Shown one piece after another: positions 21,453-30,339 of a stretch of 64,000 nucleotides of DNA (position 1 is its first letter; each line of letters starts with the position of its first letter). The stretch comes from Streptantibioticus rubrisoli (lineage in GTDB: Bacteria; Actinomycetota; Actinomycetes; Streptomycetales; Streptomycetaceae). Both the position numbers and the translations under genes were made by a program. The stretch is from positions 1 to 64,000 of the forward strand of contig NZ_JANFNH010000041.1 in the NCBI RefSeq assembly GCF_024436055.1, given 5' to 3'. The notes under the pieces are model-generated. The model saw only the letters and a list, made by a program, of their open reading frames with translations. It searched no databases and was not told where the DNA came from.

Positions 21453-21863
21453 TCACGGCTTGCGCTCCACCACGGGCTGTACGTAGAAGGTCTTCGCCTT
21501 CAGGTGCCCACGGGTCTGCCCGATGAGCCAGACCACAGTCGCGGCGATCACGGTGAAGGCGAACGCCCGGGGGCTGAGGAAGCTGACGCGCTGGAAGACG
21601 GCGATCAGGACGGCCATGGCCAGCAGCTGGGTCATGTACATCACCAGCCCGGCGGCCATGAACATCTCGGGGAACTTCTCCGCCGCCTTGTTCAGGCCGA
21701 CCACGGCGAGGCCGAAGAACAGCCCGGCCACGGCGACTCCGATCACGGAACCGATCGCACCTTTGCCTCCGGCGAGGACGGTGCTGAGGACGACCGCGAT
21801 GACTCCCACGGCGAACGTGGGAATCGCGGCGCTCCGCAGGATCCGGGCGTCGTTGGACTGCAT
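21453..21863 (-). CDS. atpI: AtpI-like membrane protein
   Basis: A 136-aa protein with four predicted transmembrane helices, at the atpI position as first gene of the operon. AtpI helps c-ring assembly in other bacteria, and sequence conservation is always low; position and topology support the call. The ATG at 21863 starts MQSNDARILRS. The upstream region holds a Rex-like site and a 16-bp palindrome. Confidence 0.88.
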   Translation of the reverse strand: MQSNDARILRSAAIPTFAVGVIAVVLSTVLAGGKGAIGSVIGVAVAGLFFGLAVVGLNKAAEKFPEMFMAAGLVMYMTQLLAMAVLIAVFQRVSFLSPRAFAFTVIAATVVWLIGQTRGHLKAKTFYVQPVVERKP

Positions 21864-21931
21864 GGGGGCGGCTCCGAAGCTGGAGTCGGGGGCGGAAGTT
21901 CGGGGCGATCGTACAACCGGGCGGAAGGCAT

Positions 21932-21947
21932 TCTTCCGGCCGGAAGA
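21932..21947. promoter_or_regulatory. perfect 16-bp palindrome upstream of atpI
   Basis: TCTTCCGGCCGGAAGA is a perfect palindrome centred 76 bp upstream of the atpI start codon, between the start and the Rex-like site. It could be a second operator or a leader hairpin. I know no matching regulator. Confidence 0.4.
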
Positions 21948-21984
21948 CCGTCTCGGCGGGGTCTTTCGGCTGTCGTCCCGTGTT

Positions 21985-22002
21985 TCGTGAACGGTATCAC
22001 AA
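21985..22002. promoter_or_regulatory. candidate Rex operator upstream of the atp operon
   Basis: TCGTGAACGGTATCACAA matches the Streptomyces Rex consensus TTGTGAANNNNTTCACAA at all but two positions and keeps the GTGA-6-TCAC core. It lies 122-139 bp upstream of atpI. Rex senses NADH/NAD+ and represses respiratory genes in S. coelicolor, which fits control of ATP synthase by redox state. Confidence 0.6.
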
Positions 22003-22133
22003 ACTATTTGATGAGGTCTTTACCTACATCGTGTGCTCACAATCACACCTAGGGGTGACAGATGAGCGCGACCGGCTGACAGTCGTCCCAGTGCCTGCTA
22101 TGCGAGGAAACGGGTCGTTCTGTCGGGTGGAAA

Positions 22134-23492
22134 TCAGCGCGCGCTGCTGACCCGGCGCCGGTCCGGCAGCCGCGAGCGGTCGCCGATCGCCGTCGAGCCG
22201 TTCAGCCCGGCATGGGGCAGCGGCTGCTCCGCGGCGGTCGTCGCGGCGAGCGCCGAGTCGGCCTCGGCCACCATCGCGGCCTCGGGAGCCCGGGCCGCCT
22301 TCGCCGCCCGCGCGGCCTGCCGCCGACTGCTGCGGTAGCGCGGCGGAACGAAGGACTCCGCCCAACGCGGCGCCCGCGGCTTGAACCGCGGCAGCAGCAG
22401 CACGATCAGCCCGACCGCGCTGAGCGCCACCACCACCAGCACGGTCCACAGGCTGGACTCGGGCACCGAGAACGCCACCGTGCCGAAGGCGATCAGCGCC
22501 GACCAGAAGTACATGATCAGCACCGCCCGGCTGTGCGAGTGCCCGATCTCCAGCAGCCGGTGGTGCAGATGGCCGCGGTCGGCGGCGAACGGCGACTGGC
22601 CGTTCCAGGTGCGCCGCACGATCGCCAGCACCAGGTCGGCGGCCGGAATGGCGATCAGCGTCAGCGGCAGCAGCAACGGGATGTACACCGGCACCATCTG
22701 GTGCACCGCCTCGCGCACCGAACCCGCGTTGCTGGTGATCACGTCCGGGTCCACCTGGCCGGTGATCGAGATCGCGGAGGCGGCCATCACCAGGCCGATC
22801 AGCATGGATCCCGAGTCGCCCATGAAGATCCGCGCCGGGTGGATGTTGTGCGGCAGGAAGCCCATGCAGATGCCGACGAGGATGGCGCTGAACAGGGTCG
22901 CCGGAGCGGCGTTCTCCACCCCGTACCCGAACCACAGCCGGTAGGCGTACATGAAGAACGCGATGGCCGCGATGCCCACCATGCCCGCGGCCAGACCGTC
23001 GAGCCCGTCGACGAAGTTGACGGCGTTGATGGTGATGACCACCAGCGCCACCGTCAGCAGGGTGGACTGCGTCGGGCTGAGCGCGACCGGGCCGATGCCG
23101 GGCACCGGCAGGTAGAGGATCGTCAGTCCCTGCATGACCATCACGCCCGCGGCGATCATCTGGCCGCCGAGCTTGATCAGCGCGTCCACGCCCCACTTGT
23201 CGTCCAGCACGCCGAGCAGCCAGATCAGCCCGGCGCCCGACAGCAGCGCGCGCGGCTCGTTGGAGAGGTTGAACACATCGCCCAGGTTGGGCAGCGCCGA
23301 GGCCACCAGCAGCCCCGCGCACAGCCCGCCGAACAGCGCGATGCCCCCGAGCCGCGGGGTGGGCTCCCGGTGCACGTCACGTGCCCGGATCTCCGGCATC
23401 GCGCCCGCGGCGATGGCGAATTTCCGCACCGGGCCGGTCAGCAGATACGTGACCGCCGCTGCGACGCACAGTGTCAGCAGGTATTCGCGCAC
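22134..23492 (-). CDS. WecA/TagO-like undecaprenyl-phosphate glycosyl-1-phosphate transferase
   Basis: A 452-aa polytopic membrane enzyme of the MraY/WecA superfamily that transfers a sugar-1-phosphate, probably GlcNAc-1-P, from UDP-sugar to undecaprenyl or decaprenyl phosphate. It starts teichoic-acid or arabinogalactan-like wall polymers. Motifs are in order: VLDDKWGVDA, NFVDGLDGLAAG, FMGDSGSMLIG and the WecA-type HLHHRLLEIGHSH. The GTG at 23492 starts REYLLTLCVA, exactly at the first membrane helix. An Ala/Arg-rich tail of about 90 residues is extra. It is not MraY itself, judging from the histidine motif and the locus. Confidence 0.9.
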   Translation of the reverse strand: MREYLLTLCVAAAVTYLLTGPVRKFAIAAGAMPEIRARDVHREPTPRLGGIALFGGLCAGLLVASALPNLGDVFNLSNEPRALLSGAGLIWLLGVLDDKWGVDALIKLGGQMIAAGVMVMQGLTILYLPVPGIGPVALSPTQSTLLTVALVVITINAVNFVDGLDGLAAGMVGIAAIAFFMYAYRLWFGYGVENAAPATLFSAILVGICMGFLPHNIHPARIFMGDSGSMLIGLVMAASAISITGQVDPDVITSNAGSVREAVHQMVPVYIPLLLPLTLIAIPAADLVLAIVRRTWNGQSPFAADRGHLHHRLLEIGHSHSRAVLIMYFWSALIAFGTVAFSVPESSLWTVLVVVALSAVGLIVLLLPRFKPRAPRWAESFVPPRYRSSRRQAARAAKAARAPEAAMVAEADSALAATTAAEQPLPHAGLNGSTAIGDRSRLPDRRRVSSAR

Positions 23493-23609
23493 AGCGTCAC
23501 ACCTTATTCGCCTCCGAGCCGGGAGCGTGAACAAAGATGAGGACACACAGGAACCCCGAACGGTTCCACCGCGTCTTCACACTGTTCACAGTGGTGATCG
23601 GCTGCCGCA

Positions 23610-24905
23610 TCACAACCGGGTGTACGGCGGAAAGGCGGCGGCCAGCTCGGCGACCTCCCCCGCGACTCCTTCCTCTCCGCGCAGCGCCCGCCCCAGCAGT
23701 TTCGCGATCCGCTCCATCTCCGGCTCCCGCATGCCCTGCGTGGTCACCGCCGCCGTGCCCAGCCGGATCCCGGTGACCGAACCGGCCGGGGCCGGATCGG
23801 TCGGCAGCGCGCACTTGTCCAGCGAGATCCGGGCGGCGGCGCACCGCCCGCGGGCCTCCAGCCCGGTCAGGCCGAGCGCCGAGACGTCGGCGGCGATCAG
23901 GTGGGTGTCGGTGCCGCCGGTCTGCGGGGTCAGCTCCTGGGCGCCGAGCGCGGCCGCGAGCACCTGGGCGTTGGCGACGACCTGGTGCGCGTACGCCGCG
24001 AACGCGGGCGTGGCGGCCTCGCCGAGGGCCACCGCGGTGGCCGCCACGGTGTGCATCTGCGGGCCGCCCTGGGTGAACGGGAAGACCGCGCGGTCGACCC
24101 GGTCGGCCAGCTCCGGGCCGCACAGGATGAGGCCGCCGCGCGGGCCGCGCAGCGTCTTGTGCGTGGTGGCGCACACCACGTCGGCGTACGGCACCGGGCT
24201 GGGCGCGGCACCGCCCGCCACCAGGCCCAGGGTGTGCGCGGCGTCCACGATCAGGTAGGCGTCCACCTCGTCGGCGATCTCCCGGAACGCGGCGTAGTCG
24301 ATGTGCCGGGGGTACGAGGTGGAGCCCGCCACGATCGCCTTGGGGCGGCGGGCACGGGCCAGGGCGCGCAGCCGGGCGTAGTCGATCAGACCGGTGGCCG
24401 GGTCCACCCCGTACCCGGTGAAGTCGAACCACCGGCCGGAGAAGTTCGCCGGGCTGCCGTGCGTGAGGTGGCCGCCGTGCGCCAGCGACATGGCCAGCAC
24501 GGCGTCGCCGGGCACCAGAAGGGCCGCGTAGACCGCCAGGACGGCCGAGGAGCCCGAATAGGGCTGCACGTTCGCGTGGGCGCAGCCGAACAGCGCACAG
24601 GCCCGTTCGACGGCCAGCCGCTCGGCCAGGTCCACCAGCTCGCAGCCGCCGTGGTGCCGGTGGCCCGGGTAGCCCTCGGCGTACTTGTTGGCGAACGGGG
24701 AGCCGAGCGCCGCCAGGACGGCGGGAGAGGCGAAGTTCTCGGCGGCGATCAGTTGGAGCCCGGCGGTCTGCCGCTCGTACTCGGCGAGCAGCACGCCCGC
24801 CATCTGCGGGTCCTGGCGGCGCAGCACGTCGAAGTCGGCGGCGTGCGCGGCGGCGTGCGGCGCCGTTGTGGCGTCCGTCTTGGGAGGGGTTCCGGCAACC
24901 GCCAT
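23610..24905 (-). CDS. glyA: serine hydroxymethyltransferase
   Basis: A 431-aa PLP enzyme converting serine and tetrahydrofolate to glycine and methylene-tetrahydrofolate. AAENFASPAVLAALGS, HHGGCELVDLAE and the PLP-binding TTHKTLRGPRGG (Lys250) are all present. Streptomyces often has a second glyA elsewhere, so this may be one of two; I use the symbol on family grounds. It is 118 bp upstream of the WecA-like gene. A small inverted repeat, CACTGT-tc-ACAGTG at 23580-23593, lies in that gap. Confidence 0.9.
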   Translation of the reverse strand: MAVAGTPPKTDATTAPHAAAHAADFDVLRRQDPQMAGVLLAEYERQTAGLQLIAAENFASPAVLAALGSPFANKYAEGYPGHRHHGGCELVDLAERLAVERACALFGCAHANVQPYSGSSAVLAVYAALLVPGDAVLAMSLAHGGHLTHGSPANFSGRWFDFTGYGVDPATGLIDYARLRALARARRPKAIVAGSTSYPRHIDYAAFREIADEVDAYLIVDAAHTLGLVAGGAAPSPVPYADVVCATTHKTLRGPRGGLILCGPELADRVDRAVFPFTQGGPQMHTVAATAVALGEAATPAFAAYAHQVVANAQVLAAALGAQELTPQTGGTDTHLIAADVSALGLTGLEARGRCAAARISLDKCALPTDPAPAGSVTGIRLGTAAVTTQGMREPEMERIAKLLGRALRGEEGVAGEVAELAAAFPPYTRL

Positions 24906-25014
24906 AAACCCACGATAGGCGCGCTGTCACAACGGCGCGCCCCGGCGACGGTTCCTTTTGGGTCCGCGGGCCCGTTGGCAGCCGGGCGTTGCGGGGCGCG
25001 GCCGCCGAAAGGGG

Positions 25015-25038
25015 GTCTGGGGGGCGCGGCCCCCAGAC
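25015..25038 (-). terminator. terminator after the tyrosine phosphatase gene
   Basis: GTCTGGGGG at 25015-25023 and CCCCCAGAC at 25030-25038 form a perfect 9-bp stem 8 bp past the stop codon at 25046. It separates the phosphatase gene from glyA. Confidence 0.65.
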
Positions 25039-25045
25039 GAAACCC

Positions 25046-25693
25046 TCAGCTCACCGGGGACGGTACGCCCGTCAGCGCCGTCACCACGGGATCGAGCGCG
25101 GAGTGGATCTCCGCGCCGATGTGCCGGAAGACGGTGACCGGCGCCCCGTACGGGTCGTAGACCTCGTCGTCCTCCGCGTTGGGCGCCTGCAGCCAGCCGC
25201 GCAGCGCCGCCGCCGCGCGGACCAGCGCACGGGCACGGTCGATCACGCAGCCGTCCGGCAGCGTCGCCGGGTCTATCGCCCGCACCAGCCGGGTGAACTC
25301 CTTGAGCGTGAAGGTGCGCAGGCCCGCCGCGTGCCCCATCGACACCACCTGGGCGCGGTGGTCACGGGTGGCGGTGAGCACCAGGTCGGCCTCGATGACG
25401 TGGTCGTCGATGAGTTCCCGGCCGCGGAAGCCGTCCGGGTCCGCGCCGTACTCGGTCAGCACGGTCGCGGCGTGCGCCTCCATGGGCGCGCCGACATGGC
25501 CCCAGGTGCCCGCGCTGCGCACGGCGATCTGCGACGCTCCGTCGCCCAGCCTGCGGTCGAGCTCCAGCCGGGTCAGCCGCTCGGCCATCGGCGACCTGCA
25601 GACGCTTCCGGTGCACACATACAGCACGCGGAAACGGTCCTCCGTGTTGCTGCCGCCCGTTATGCCCCGCTCCTCAGGGCTGGTCAGCACCAT
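25046..25693 (-). CDS. low-molecular-weight protein tyrosine phosphatase
   Basis: A 215-aa protein of the LMW-PTP/Wzb/arsenate-reductase fold. The catalytic loop is C27-TGSVC-R33 followed by SPMAE, and the general-acid Asp is probably in EVYDPYG near the C-terminus. This puts it in the phosphatase class, often linked to exopolysaccharide or wall-polymer control, which fits the nearby WecA-like gene. The ATG at 25693 avoids overlap with tsaC; an in-frame codon at 25789 would overlap it by 59 bp. Insertions of about 50 residues relative to minimal 150-aa PTPs are present. Confidence 0.85.
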   Translation of the reverse strand: MVLTSPEERGITGGSNTEDRFRVLYVCTGSVCRSPMAERLTRLELDRRLGDGASQIAVRSAGTWGHVGAPMEAHAATVLTEYGADPDGFRGRELIDDHVIEADLVLTATRDHRAQVVSMGHAAGLRTFTLKEFTRLVRAIDPATLPDGCVIDRARALVRAAAALRGWLQAPNAEDDEVYDPYGAPVTVFRHIGAEIHSALDPVVTALTGVPSPVS

Positions 25694-25730
25694 GGGTCCG
25701 CCCCGCCGCGGAAACAGCCGGTGGTACCGC

Positions 25731-26378
25731 TCACTGCGCTTCCTCCAGCTCCGGTACGACCTCGCGCAGCTGCGCGGCGCTGAGCGCACCGGCCCGCAGC
25801 AGCACCGGGACCTTGCCGGTGACGTCCACGATGGAGGACGGCACGTTGTCCGGGGTCGGGCCGCCGTCGAGGTAGACGGAGACCGAGTCGCCGAGCATGT
25901 TCTGGGCGGCGTCGCAGGTCTGCGGGGACGGCTGGCCGGTCAGGTTGGCGCTGGAGACGGCCATCGGCCCGGTCTCGGTGAGCAGTTCGATGGCGACCGG
26001 GTGCAGCGGCATCCGGATGGCGACGGTGCCGCGGGTGTCGCCCAAGTCCCACTGCAGCGACGGCTGGTGACGGGCCACCAGGGTCAACGCGCCCGGCCAG
26101 AAGGCGTCCACCAGTTCCCACGCCTGCTCGGAGAAGTCGGTGACCAGGCCGTGCAGCGTGTTCGGGGAGCCGACCAGCACCGGTGAGGGCATGTTGCGGC
26201 CCCGGCCCTTGGCCTGCAGCAGATCGCCGACCGCCTCGCCGTTGAAGGCGTCCGCGCCGATGCCGTACACGGTGTCGGTGGGCAGCACCACGAGCTCGCC
26301 ACGGCGCACCGCCGAGGCGGCCTCGCGCAGCCCGGTGGCGCGGTCGGACGCGTCGGAGCAGTCATAACGCCGAGCCAT
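25731..26378 (-). CDS. tsaC: L-threonylcarbamoyladenylate synthase (TsaC/Sua5 family)
   Basis: A 215-aa enzyme that makes threonylcarbamoyl-AMP from threonine, bicarbonate and ATP, the first step of t6A modification at position 37 of ANN-decoding tRNAs. LPTDTVYGIGADAF, KGRGRNMPSPVLVGS and SSANLTGQPSPQT are the YrdC-domain motifs. It is the short TsaC form without the Sua5 C-terminal domain. It lies downstream of prmC in a conserved order, with a 165-bp gap upstream. Confidence 0.95.
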   Translation of the reverse strand: MARRYDCSDASDRATGLREAASAVRRGELVVLPTDTVYGIGADAFNGEAVGDLLQAKGRGRNMPSPVLVGSPNTLHGLVTDFSEQAWELVDAFWPGALTLVARHQPSLQWDLGDTRGTVAIRMPLHPVAIELLTETGPMAVSSANLTGQPSPQTCDAAQNMLGDSVSVYLDGGPTPDNVPSSIVDVTGKVPVLLRAGALSAAQLREVVPELEEAQ

Positions 26379-26543
26379 TAGCTGTCCTCCATCTGATGGG
26401 CCTGGGGGTTGTACGGGCGAAGCGGGTTCACGGCATCGGGGAGACCCGGCACCATCATGGCGTCGCCTGACGGGCCGTGGTACCGCGATCTACCGGGGGA
26501 CAACCCCCGGACCCCCGGCCGAACGCGAGGGAACCCAGCATCA

Positions 26544-27389
26544 TCATGGCGCCGCCTTACGGGCCGTGGTGAAGCGCGGGCGGTTGTTCAGGTCGCGGTG
26601 GTCGGCCGCGTCGGCCCAGCCGGTCTCCTCGTTGAAGATCCACGGGACCTGGTGGCCCTGGGTGTCGGCGTGTTCCACCACCACGACACCGCCGGGCCGC
26701 AGCAGCCGGTGCGCGGCGCGCTCCAGGCCGCGGATGGTGTCCAGACCGTCCTCGCCGGAGAACAGCGCAAGCTGCGGATCGTGGTCCCTGGCCTCGGGCG
26801 CCACGTGCTCCCACTCGGTCAGCGGGATGTACGGCGGGTTGCTGATCACCAGGTCGAACTGGCCGTTCATCTCCGGCAGCGCGGTCAGCGCGTCCCCCTG
26901 GTGCAGCGTCACCCGGGAGCCCTCGACGTTCTTGCGCGTCCAGTACAGCGCGCCCTCGTCCAGCTCGACGGCGTGCACCCGGGACCGCGGCACCTCCTGG
27001 GCCAGCGCCAGCGCGATGGCGCCGGAGCCGGTGCACAGGTCCACGATGAGCGGCTCGGCGACATCCATCGCCCGTACCGCGTCTATCGCCCAGCCGACCA
27101 CCGACTCGGTCTCCGGCCGGGGCACGAACACCCCTGGCCCGACCTGGAGTTCCAGGTACCGGAAGAAGGCGCGGCCGGTGATGTGCTGGAGCGGCTCGCG
27201 GTTCTCCCGCCGGGCGACCGCCTCCCAGTACCGGGCGTCGAAGTCGGCGTCGGCGACGTTGTGCAGCTCACCGCGCTTGACCCCGTGCACGTACGCGGCC
27301 AGTTCCTCCGCGTCGAAGCGGGGCGAGGGCACACCGGCATCGGCCAACCGCTGGGTGGCCTGGGCCACCTCCGCGAGCAGCAGGTTCAC
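26544..27389 (-). CDS. prmC: peptide chain release factor N5-glutamine methyltransferase
   Basis: A 281-aa SAM-dependent methyltransferase that methylates the glutamine of the release-factor GGQ motif. Motif I is [15 protein letters not shown], and the substrate motif is [15 protein letters not shown]. The N-terminal helical domain is complete. It lies 39 bp after prfA, whose product is its substrate. Confidence 0.96.
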   Translation of the reverse strand: MNLLLAEVAQATQRLADAGVPSPRFDAEELAAYVHGVKRGELHNVADADFDARYWEAVARRENREPLQHITGRAFFRYLELQVGPGVFVPRPETESVVGWAIDAVRAMDVAEPLIVDLCTGSGAIALALAQEVPRSRVHAVELDEGALYWTRKNVEGSRVTLHQGDALTALPEMNGQFDLVISNPPYIPLTEWEHVAPEARDHDPQLALFSGEDGLDTIRGLERAAHRLLRPGGVVVVEHADTQGHQVPWIFNEETGWADAADHRDLNNRPRFTTARKAAP

Positions 27390-27428
27390 GCGCGATCCGT
27401 CCTTCTCGGTGAGCCGCCTGGGGCGGGC

Positions 27429-28499
27429 TTACTGTGCCGCGGCCAGCTTCGCCGCGGCGTCCGCGTCGACGCACGCCTGGATGACGGCGTCGAGGTCCCC
27501 GTCGAGTACCTGGTCCAAGTTGTACGCCTTGAAGCCCACCCGGTGGTCCGAGATCCGGTTCTCGGGGAAGTTGTACGTCCGGATGCGCTCGGAGCGGTCC
27601 ACGGTGCGCACCTGGCTGCGGCGCGCGTCCGAGGCCTCCCGCTCGGCCTCCTCCTGGGCGGCGGCCAGCAGCCGCGAGCGCAGGATGCGCATCGCCTGCT
27701 CCTTGTTCTGCAGCTGGCTCTTCTCGTTCTGGCAGGAGACCACGATGCCGGTGGGCAGGTGGGTGATGCGCACCGCGGAGTCGGTGGTGTTCACCGACTG
27801 GCCGCCGGGTCCCGACGAGCGGTAGACGTCGATGCGCAGGTCGTTGGCGTTGATCTCCACCTCGACCTCCTCGGCCTCCGGGGTGACCAGCACGCCCGCG
27901 GCCGAGGTGTGGATCCGGCCCTGGGACTCGGTGGCGGGCACCCGCTGCACCCGGTGCACCCCGCCCTCGTACTTCAGCCGGGCCCAGACGCCCTGCCCGG
28001 GTTCGGCGTTGCCCCTGGCCTTGACCGCTACCTGTACGTCCTTGTAGCCGCCGAGGTCGGACTCGTTGGAGTCGAGGATCTCGGTCTTCCAGCCGACCCG
28101 CTCGGCGTACCGCAGGTACATCCGCAGCAGGTCTCCGGCGAACAGCGCGGACTCCTCGCCGCCCTCGCCCGCCTTGACCTCAAGGATCACGTCCTTGTCG
28201 TCGCTGGGGTCGCGCGGCACCAGCAGCAGCCGCAGCCGGTCGGTGAGCTGCTCGCGGTGGTGCTCCAGGTGCTTGACCTCCGCGGCGAACTCCGGGTCGT
28301 CCTGGCCGAGTTCGCGGGCGGTCTCGATGTCGTCGCCCGCCTGCTTCCACTCCCGGTACGTGCTGACGATGGGGGTCAGCTCGGCGTATCGCTTGTTGAG
28401 CTTGCGTGCCTCGGCCTGGTCGGCGTGGACCGCCGGGTCGGCAAGCCGCTTCTCGAGGTCGGCGTGCTCGCCGATCAGTTCCTCGACCGCCTCGAACAT
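27429..28499 (-). CDS. prfA: peptide chain release factor 1
   Basis: A 356-aa class I release factor that ends translation at UAA and UAG. The tripeptide anticodon PAT is at 188-190 and the catalytic GGQ at 232-234. The ATG at 28499 begins [16 protein letters not shown], the family start; upstream in-frame codons would run into the rpmE terminator region. It precedes prmC. Confidence 0.98.
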   Translation of the reverse strand: MFEAVEELIGEHADLEKRLADPAVHADQAEARKLNKRYAELTPIVSTYREWKQAGDDIETARELGQDDPEFAAEVKHLEHHREQLTDRLRLLLVPRDPSDDKDVILEVKAGEGGEESALFAGDLLRMYLRYAERVGWKTEILDSNESDLGGYKDVQVAVKARGNAEPGQGVWARLKYEGGVHRVQRVPATESQGRIHTSAAGVLVTPEAEEVEVEINANDLRIDVYRSSGPGGQSVNTTDSAVRITHLPTGIVVSCQNEKSQLQNKEQAMRILRSRLLAAAQEEAEREASDARRSQVRTVDRSERIRTYNFPENRISDHRVGFKAYNLDQVLDGDLDAVIQACVDADAAAKLAAAQ

Positions 28500-28542
28500 C
28501 TTCGGTTCCCTTGGTACGTACGGGATTGGGGGGTAGGACGCC

Positions 28543-28590
28543 AAAAAAGCCGGTCCGGCCGCCCCTGGCAAGGGGCGACCGAGGACCGGC
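28543..28590 (-). terminator. intrinsic terminator of rpmE with T6 tract
   Basis: On the minus strand, GCCGGTCC pairs with GGACCGGC around an inner hairpin (GCCCCTTGCCAGGGGC), and six T residues follow. A run of six Ts is unusual in this genome and makes this a textbook Rho-independent terminator between rpmE and prfA. Confidence 0.85.
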
Positions 28591-28601
28591 GTACGGACCC
28601 G

Positions 28602-28826
28602 CTACTTCTTGGCGGAACCGGCGTTCTTGCCGAAGCGGGCCTCGAAGCGGGCGACGCGACCGCCGGTGTCGAGGATCTTCTGCTTGCCGGTGTAGAAGGG
28701 GTGGCACTCGGAGCACACGTCGGCGCGGATGGTGCCGCCGGCGACGGTGCTACGGGTGGTGAACGACGCGCCACAGGTGCAGCTGACCTGGGTCTCGACG
28801 TACTCCGGGTGGATCTCGCGCTTCAA
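28602..28826 (-). CDS. rpmE: 50S ribosomal protein L31, zinc-binding form
   Basis: A 74-aa ribosomal protein. Cysteines in SCTCG and [13 protein letters not shown] make the C+ zinc-binding form, which is replaced by the C- paralogue under Zur control in zinc limitation. GGAGAA lies just upstream of the ATG. A strong intrinsic terminator follows. Confidence 0.98.
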   Translation of the reverse strand: MKREIHPEYVETQVSCTCGASFTTRSTVAGGTIRADVCSECHPFYTGKQKILDTGGRVARFEARFGKNAGSAKK

Positions 28827-29019
28827 GGGATTCTCCTAGGTTCGGGAGGGCACCGGGTCGTACCGCGGGATTGCGGGACGTGAACCGGGGCCGACGTACC
28901 AGTCTGCCAGCACTGGCCCGTACTCCCAAAACCGGGGAGCGAGGTCCCGTTATTCCCCGGGCTGGCCGCGGCCCCGGTGCCCGCTTTCCCGGCCCGGTCG
29001 CGTTGGGTTCGGGCCGCCG

Positions 29020-30114
29020 TCATCTGACCCAGCCGCGCGCCAGGGCCTCGTCCCCGGCGGAACCCCGCACCGCGCTGGCCGGGACCGGCCGGTCCGCCCG
29101 GAGCGCGGCCCAGACCTGCTGCGCCTTGGCGTCCATCGGAACCACCCGGTTCGGGTCGGCCTGGTCGTACTGGACCGGCATGGTCACCATGTCCAGATCG
29201 CCGGACCTGATGTCCTTCAGGCCCGACGCGAAGCCCACCAGCGCGTTGACCGACGCCAGCTCGGAATCGGTGGTGAGGGCCTTGGTCGCGGTGTCCGCGA
29301 CGTCGTACAGCTTGGCCGGGTTGGTCAGCAGCCCCACGCTGTGCGCCTGGCCCAGCAGCGCCTTGACGAACGCCTGCTGCAACTGGATGCGGCCCAGGTC
29401 GCTACCGTCCCCGACGCCGTGCCGGGTGCGCACCAGGGCCAGCGCCTGCTCGCCGCCCAGGGTGTGGGTACCGGCGGGCAGGTCGAGGTGGCTGTCGTTG
29501 TCGTTGATCGGCTTGGTGGTGGTGACCGGCACCCCGCCCATCGCGTTGATCAGGTTCTTGAAGCCGGTGAAGTCGACCTCGACGTAGTGGTCCATCCGGA
29601 TCCCGGTCATGGACTCGACCGTCTTGACCGCGCAGGCCGGGCCGCCCACCGAGTAGGCGTCGTTGAACATGCCGCGCGAGGCGGGCACCGTGGTGCCGTC
29701 GGGCTTGGTGCAGGCCGGGCGGTTGACGAGGGTGTCCCGCGGAATGCTCACCACCGTGGCCTTGCGGTGGCCCTTGTACAGGTGGACGATCATCGCGGTG
29801 TCGGACCGGGCGCCGCCCTCATCGCGGCCGTACTCGCCGTTCTTTCCGGCCCGCGAGTCGGAGCCGAGGACGAGGAGGTCCATCGAGCCGTTGTCGATGT
29901 TCTTCGGGCGGTCCTTGCCCAGCTGGGCGTTGATGTCGACGCCGGTGATGTTGCCGTTCAGCCTGAAGTAGGCGTACCCGAACCCCACGCCGCTGAGCGC
30001 GACGGCTCCGGCGAGCGTCCAGGCGGTGATCCACACCGCCTTGCGGCGCGGTTTGCGGCGGCGGCCCGGGCCGCGCGGTATGCGGCCGGTCGTCGACTGG
30101 TCGTTGTCGCCCAT
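29020..30114 (-). CDS. LytR-CpsA-Psr (LCP) family wall-polymer ligase
   Basis: A 364-aa membrane-anchored enzyme that transfers lipid-linked wall polymers to peptidoglycan. A basic cytoplasmic N-terminus (RGPGRRRKPRRKAVW) precedes one membrane helix and an outside LCP domain with VLGSDSRAGKNGEYG, ARSDTAMIVHLY, ATVVSIPRDTLV, HYVEVDFTGFKNLI and LALVRTRHGVGDGSDLGR. The ATG at 30114 is favoured over 30180 because it starts at the short cytoplasmic tail. It acts downstream of the WecA-like enzyme in wall polymer assembly. Confidence 0.93.
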   Translation of the reverse strand: MGDNDQSTTGRIPRGPGRRRKPRRKAVWITAWTLAGAVALSGVGFGYAYFRLNGNITGVDINAQLGKDRPKNIDNGSMDLLVLGSDSRAGKNGEYGRDEGGARSDTAMIVHLYKGHRKATVVSIPRDTLVNRPACTKPDGTTVPASRGMFNDAYSVGGPACAVKTVESMTGIRMDHYVEVDFTGFKNLINAMGGVPVTTTKPINDNDSHLDLPAGTHTLGGEQALALVRTRHGVGDGSDLGRIQLQQAFVKALLGQAHSVGLLTNPAKLYDVADTATKALTTDSELASVNALVGFASGLKDIRSGDLDMVTMPVQYDQADPNRVVPMDAKAQQVWAALRADRPVPASAVRGSAGDEALARGWVR

Positions 30115-30280
30115 GCTGTCCTCGCTTCTTCCTCCGGGTACCCCCAATCGCCCGCGGGAAATGCCGTCGGAACGGTCCATTCCGGTGTGTCAGACGTCTG
30201 CTCGCTCCACACCAGTTCCAGTCCGGGACGTGGCGAACGTCTCGTATGCCGCCAATGCACCGGTACACAGCGAGGACAGA

Positions 30281-30324
30281 AGAAGGGCCGCCCCCGTCAC
30301 CGAAGTGACGGGGGCGGCCCTTCT
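30281..30324 (-). terminator. 20-bp perfect hairpin terminator after rho
   Basis: AGAAGGGCCGCCCCCGTCAC at 30281-30300 and its exact reverse complement at 30305-30324 enclose CGAA. In the rho mRNA the loop is C(UUCG)G, an exceptionally stable tetraloop. It starts 16 bp past the rho stop codon and separates rho from the LCP gene. Confidence 0.85.
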
Positions 30325-30339
30325 CCGACAACTCGCCTG

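Noticed and set aside
26409-28883. 824-codon plus-strand ORF across prmC and prfA
   Set aside because: A shadow ORF caused by high GC; prmC, prfA and rpmE on the other strand have full motifs.
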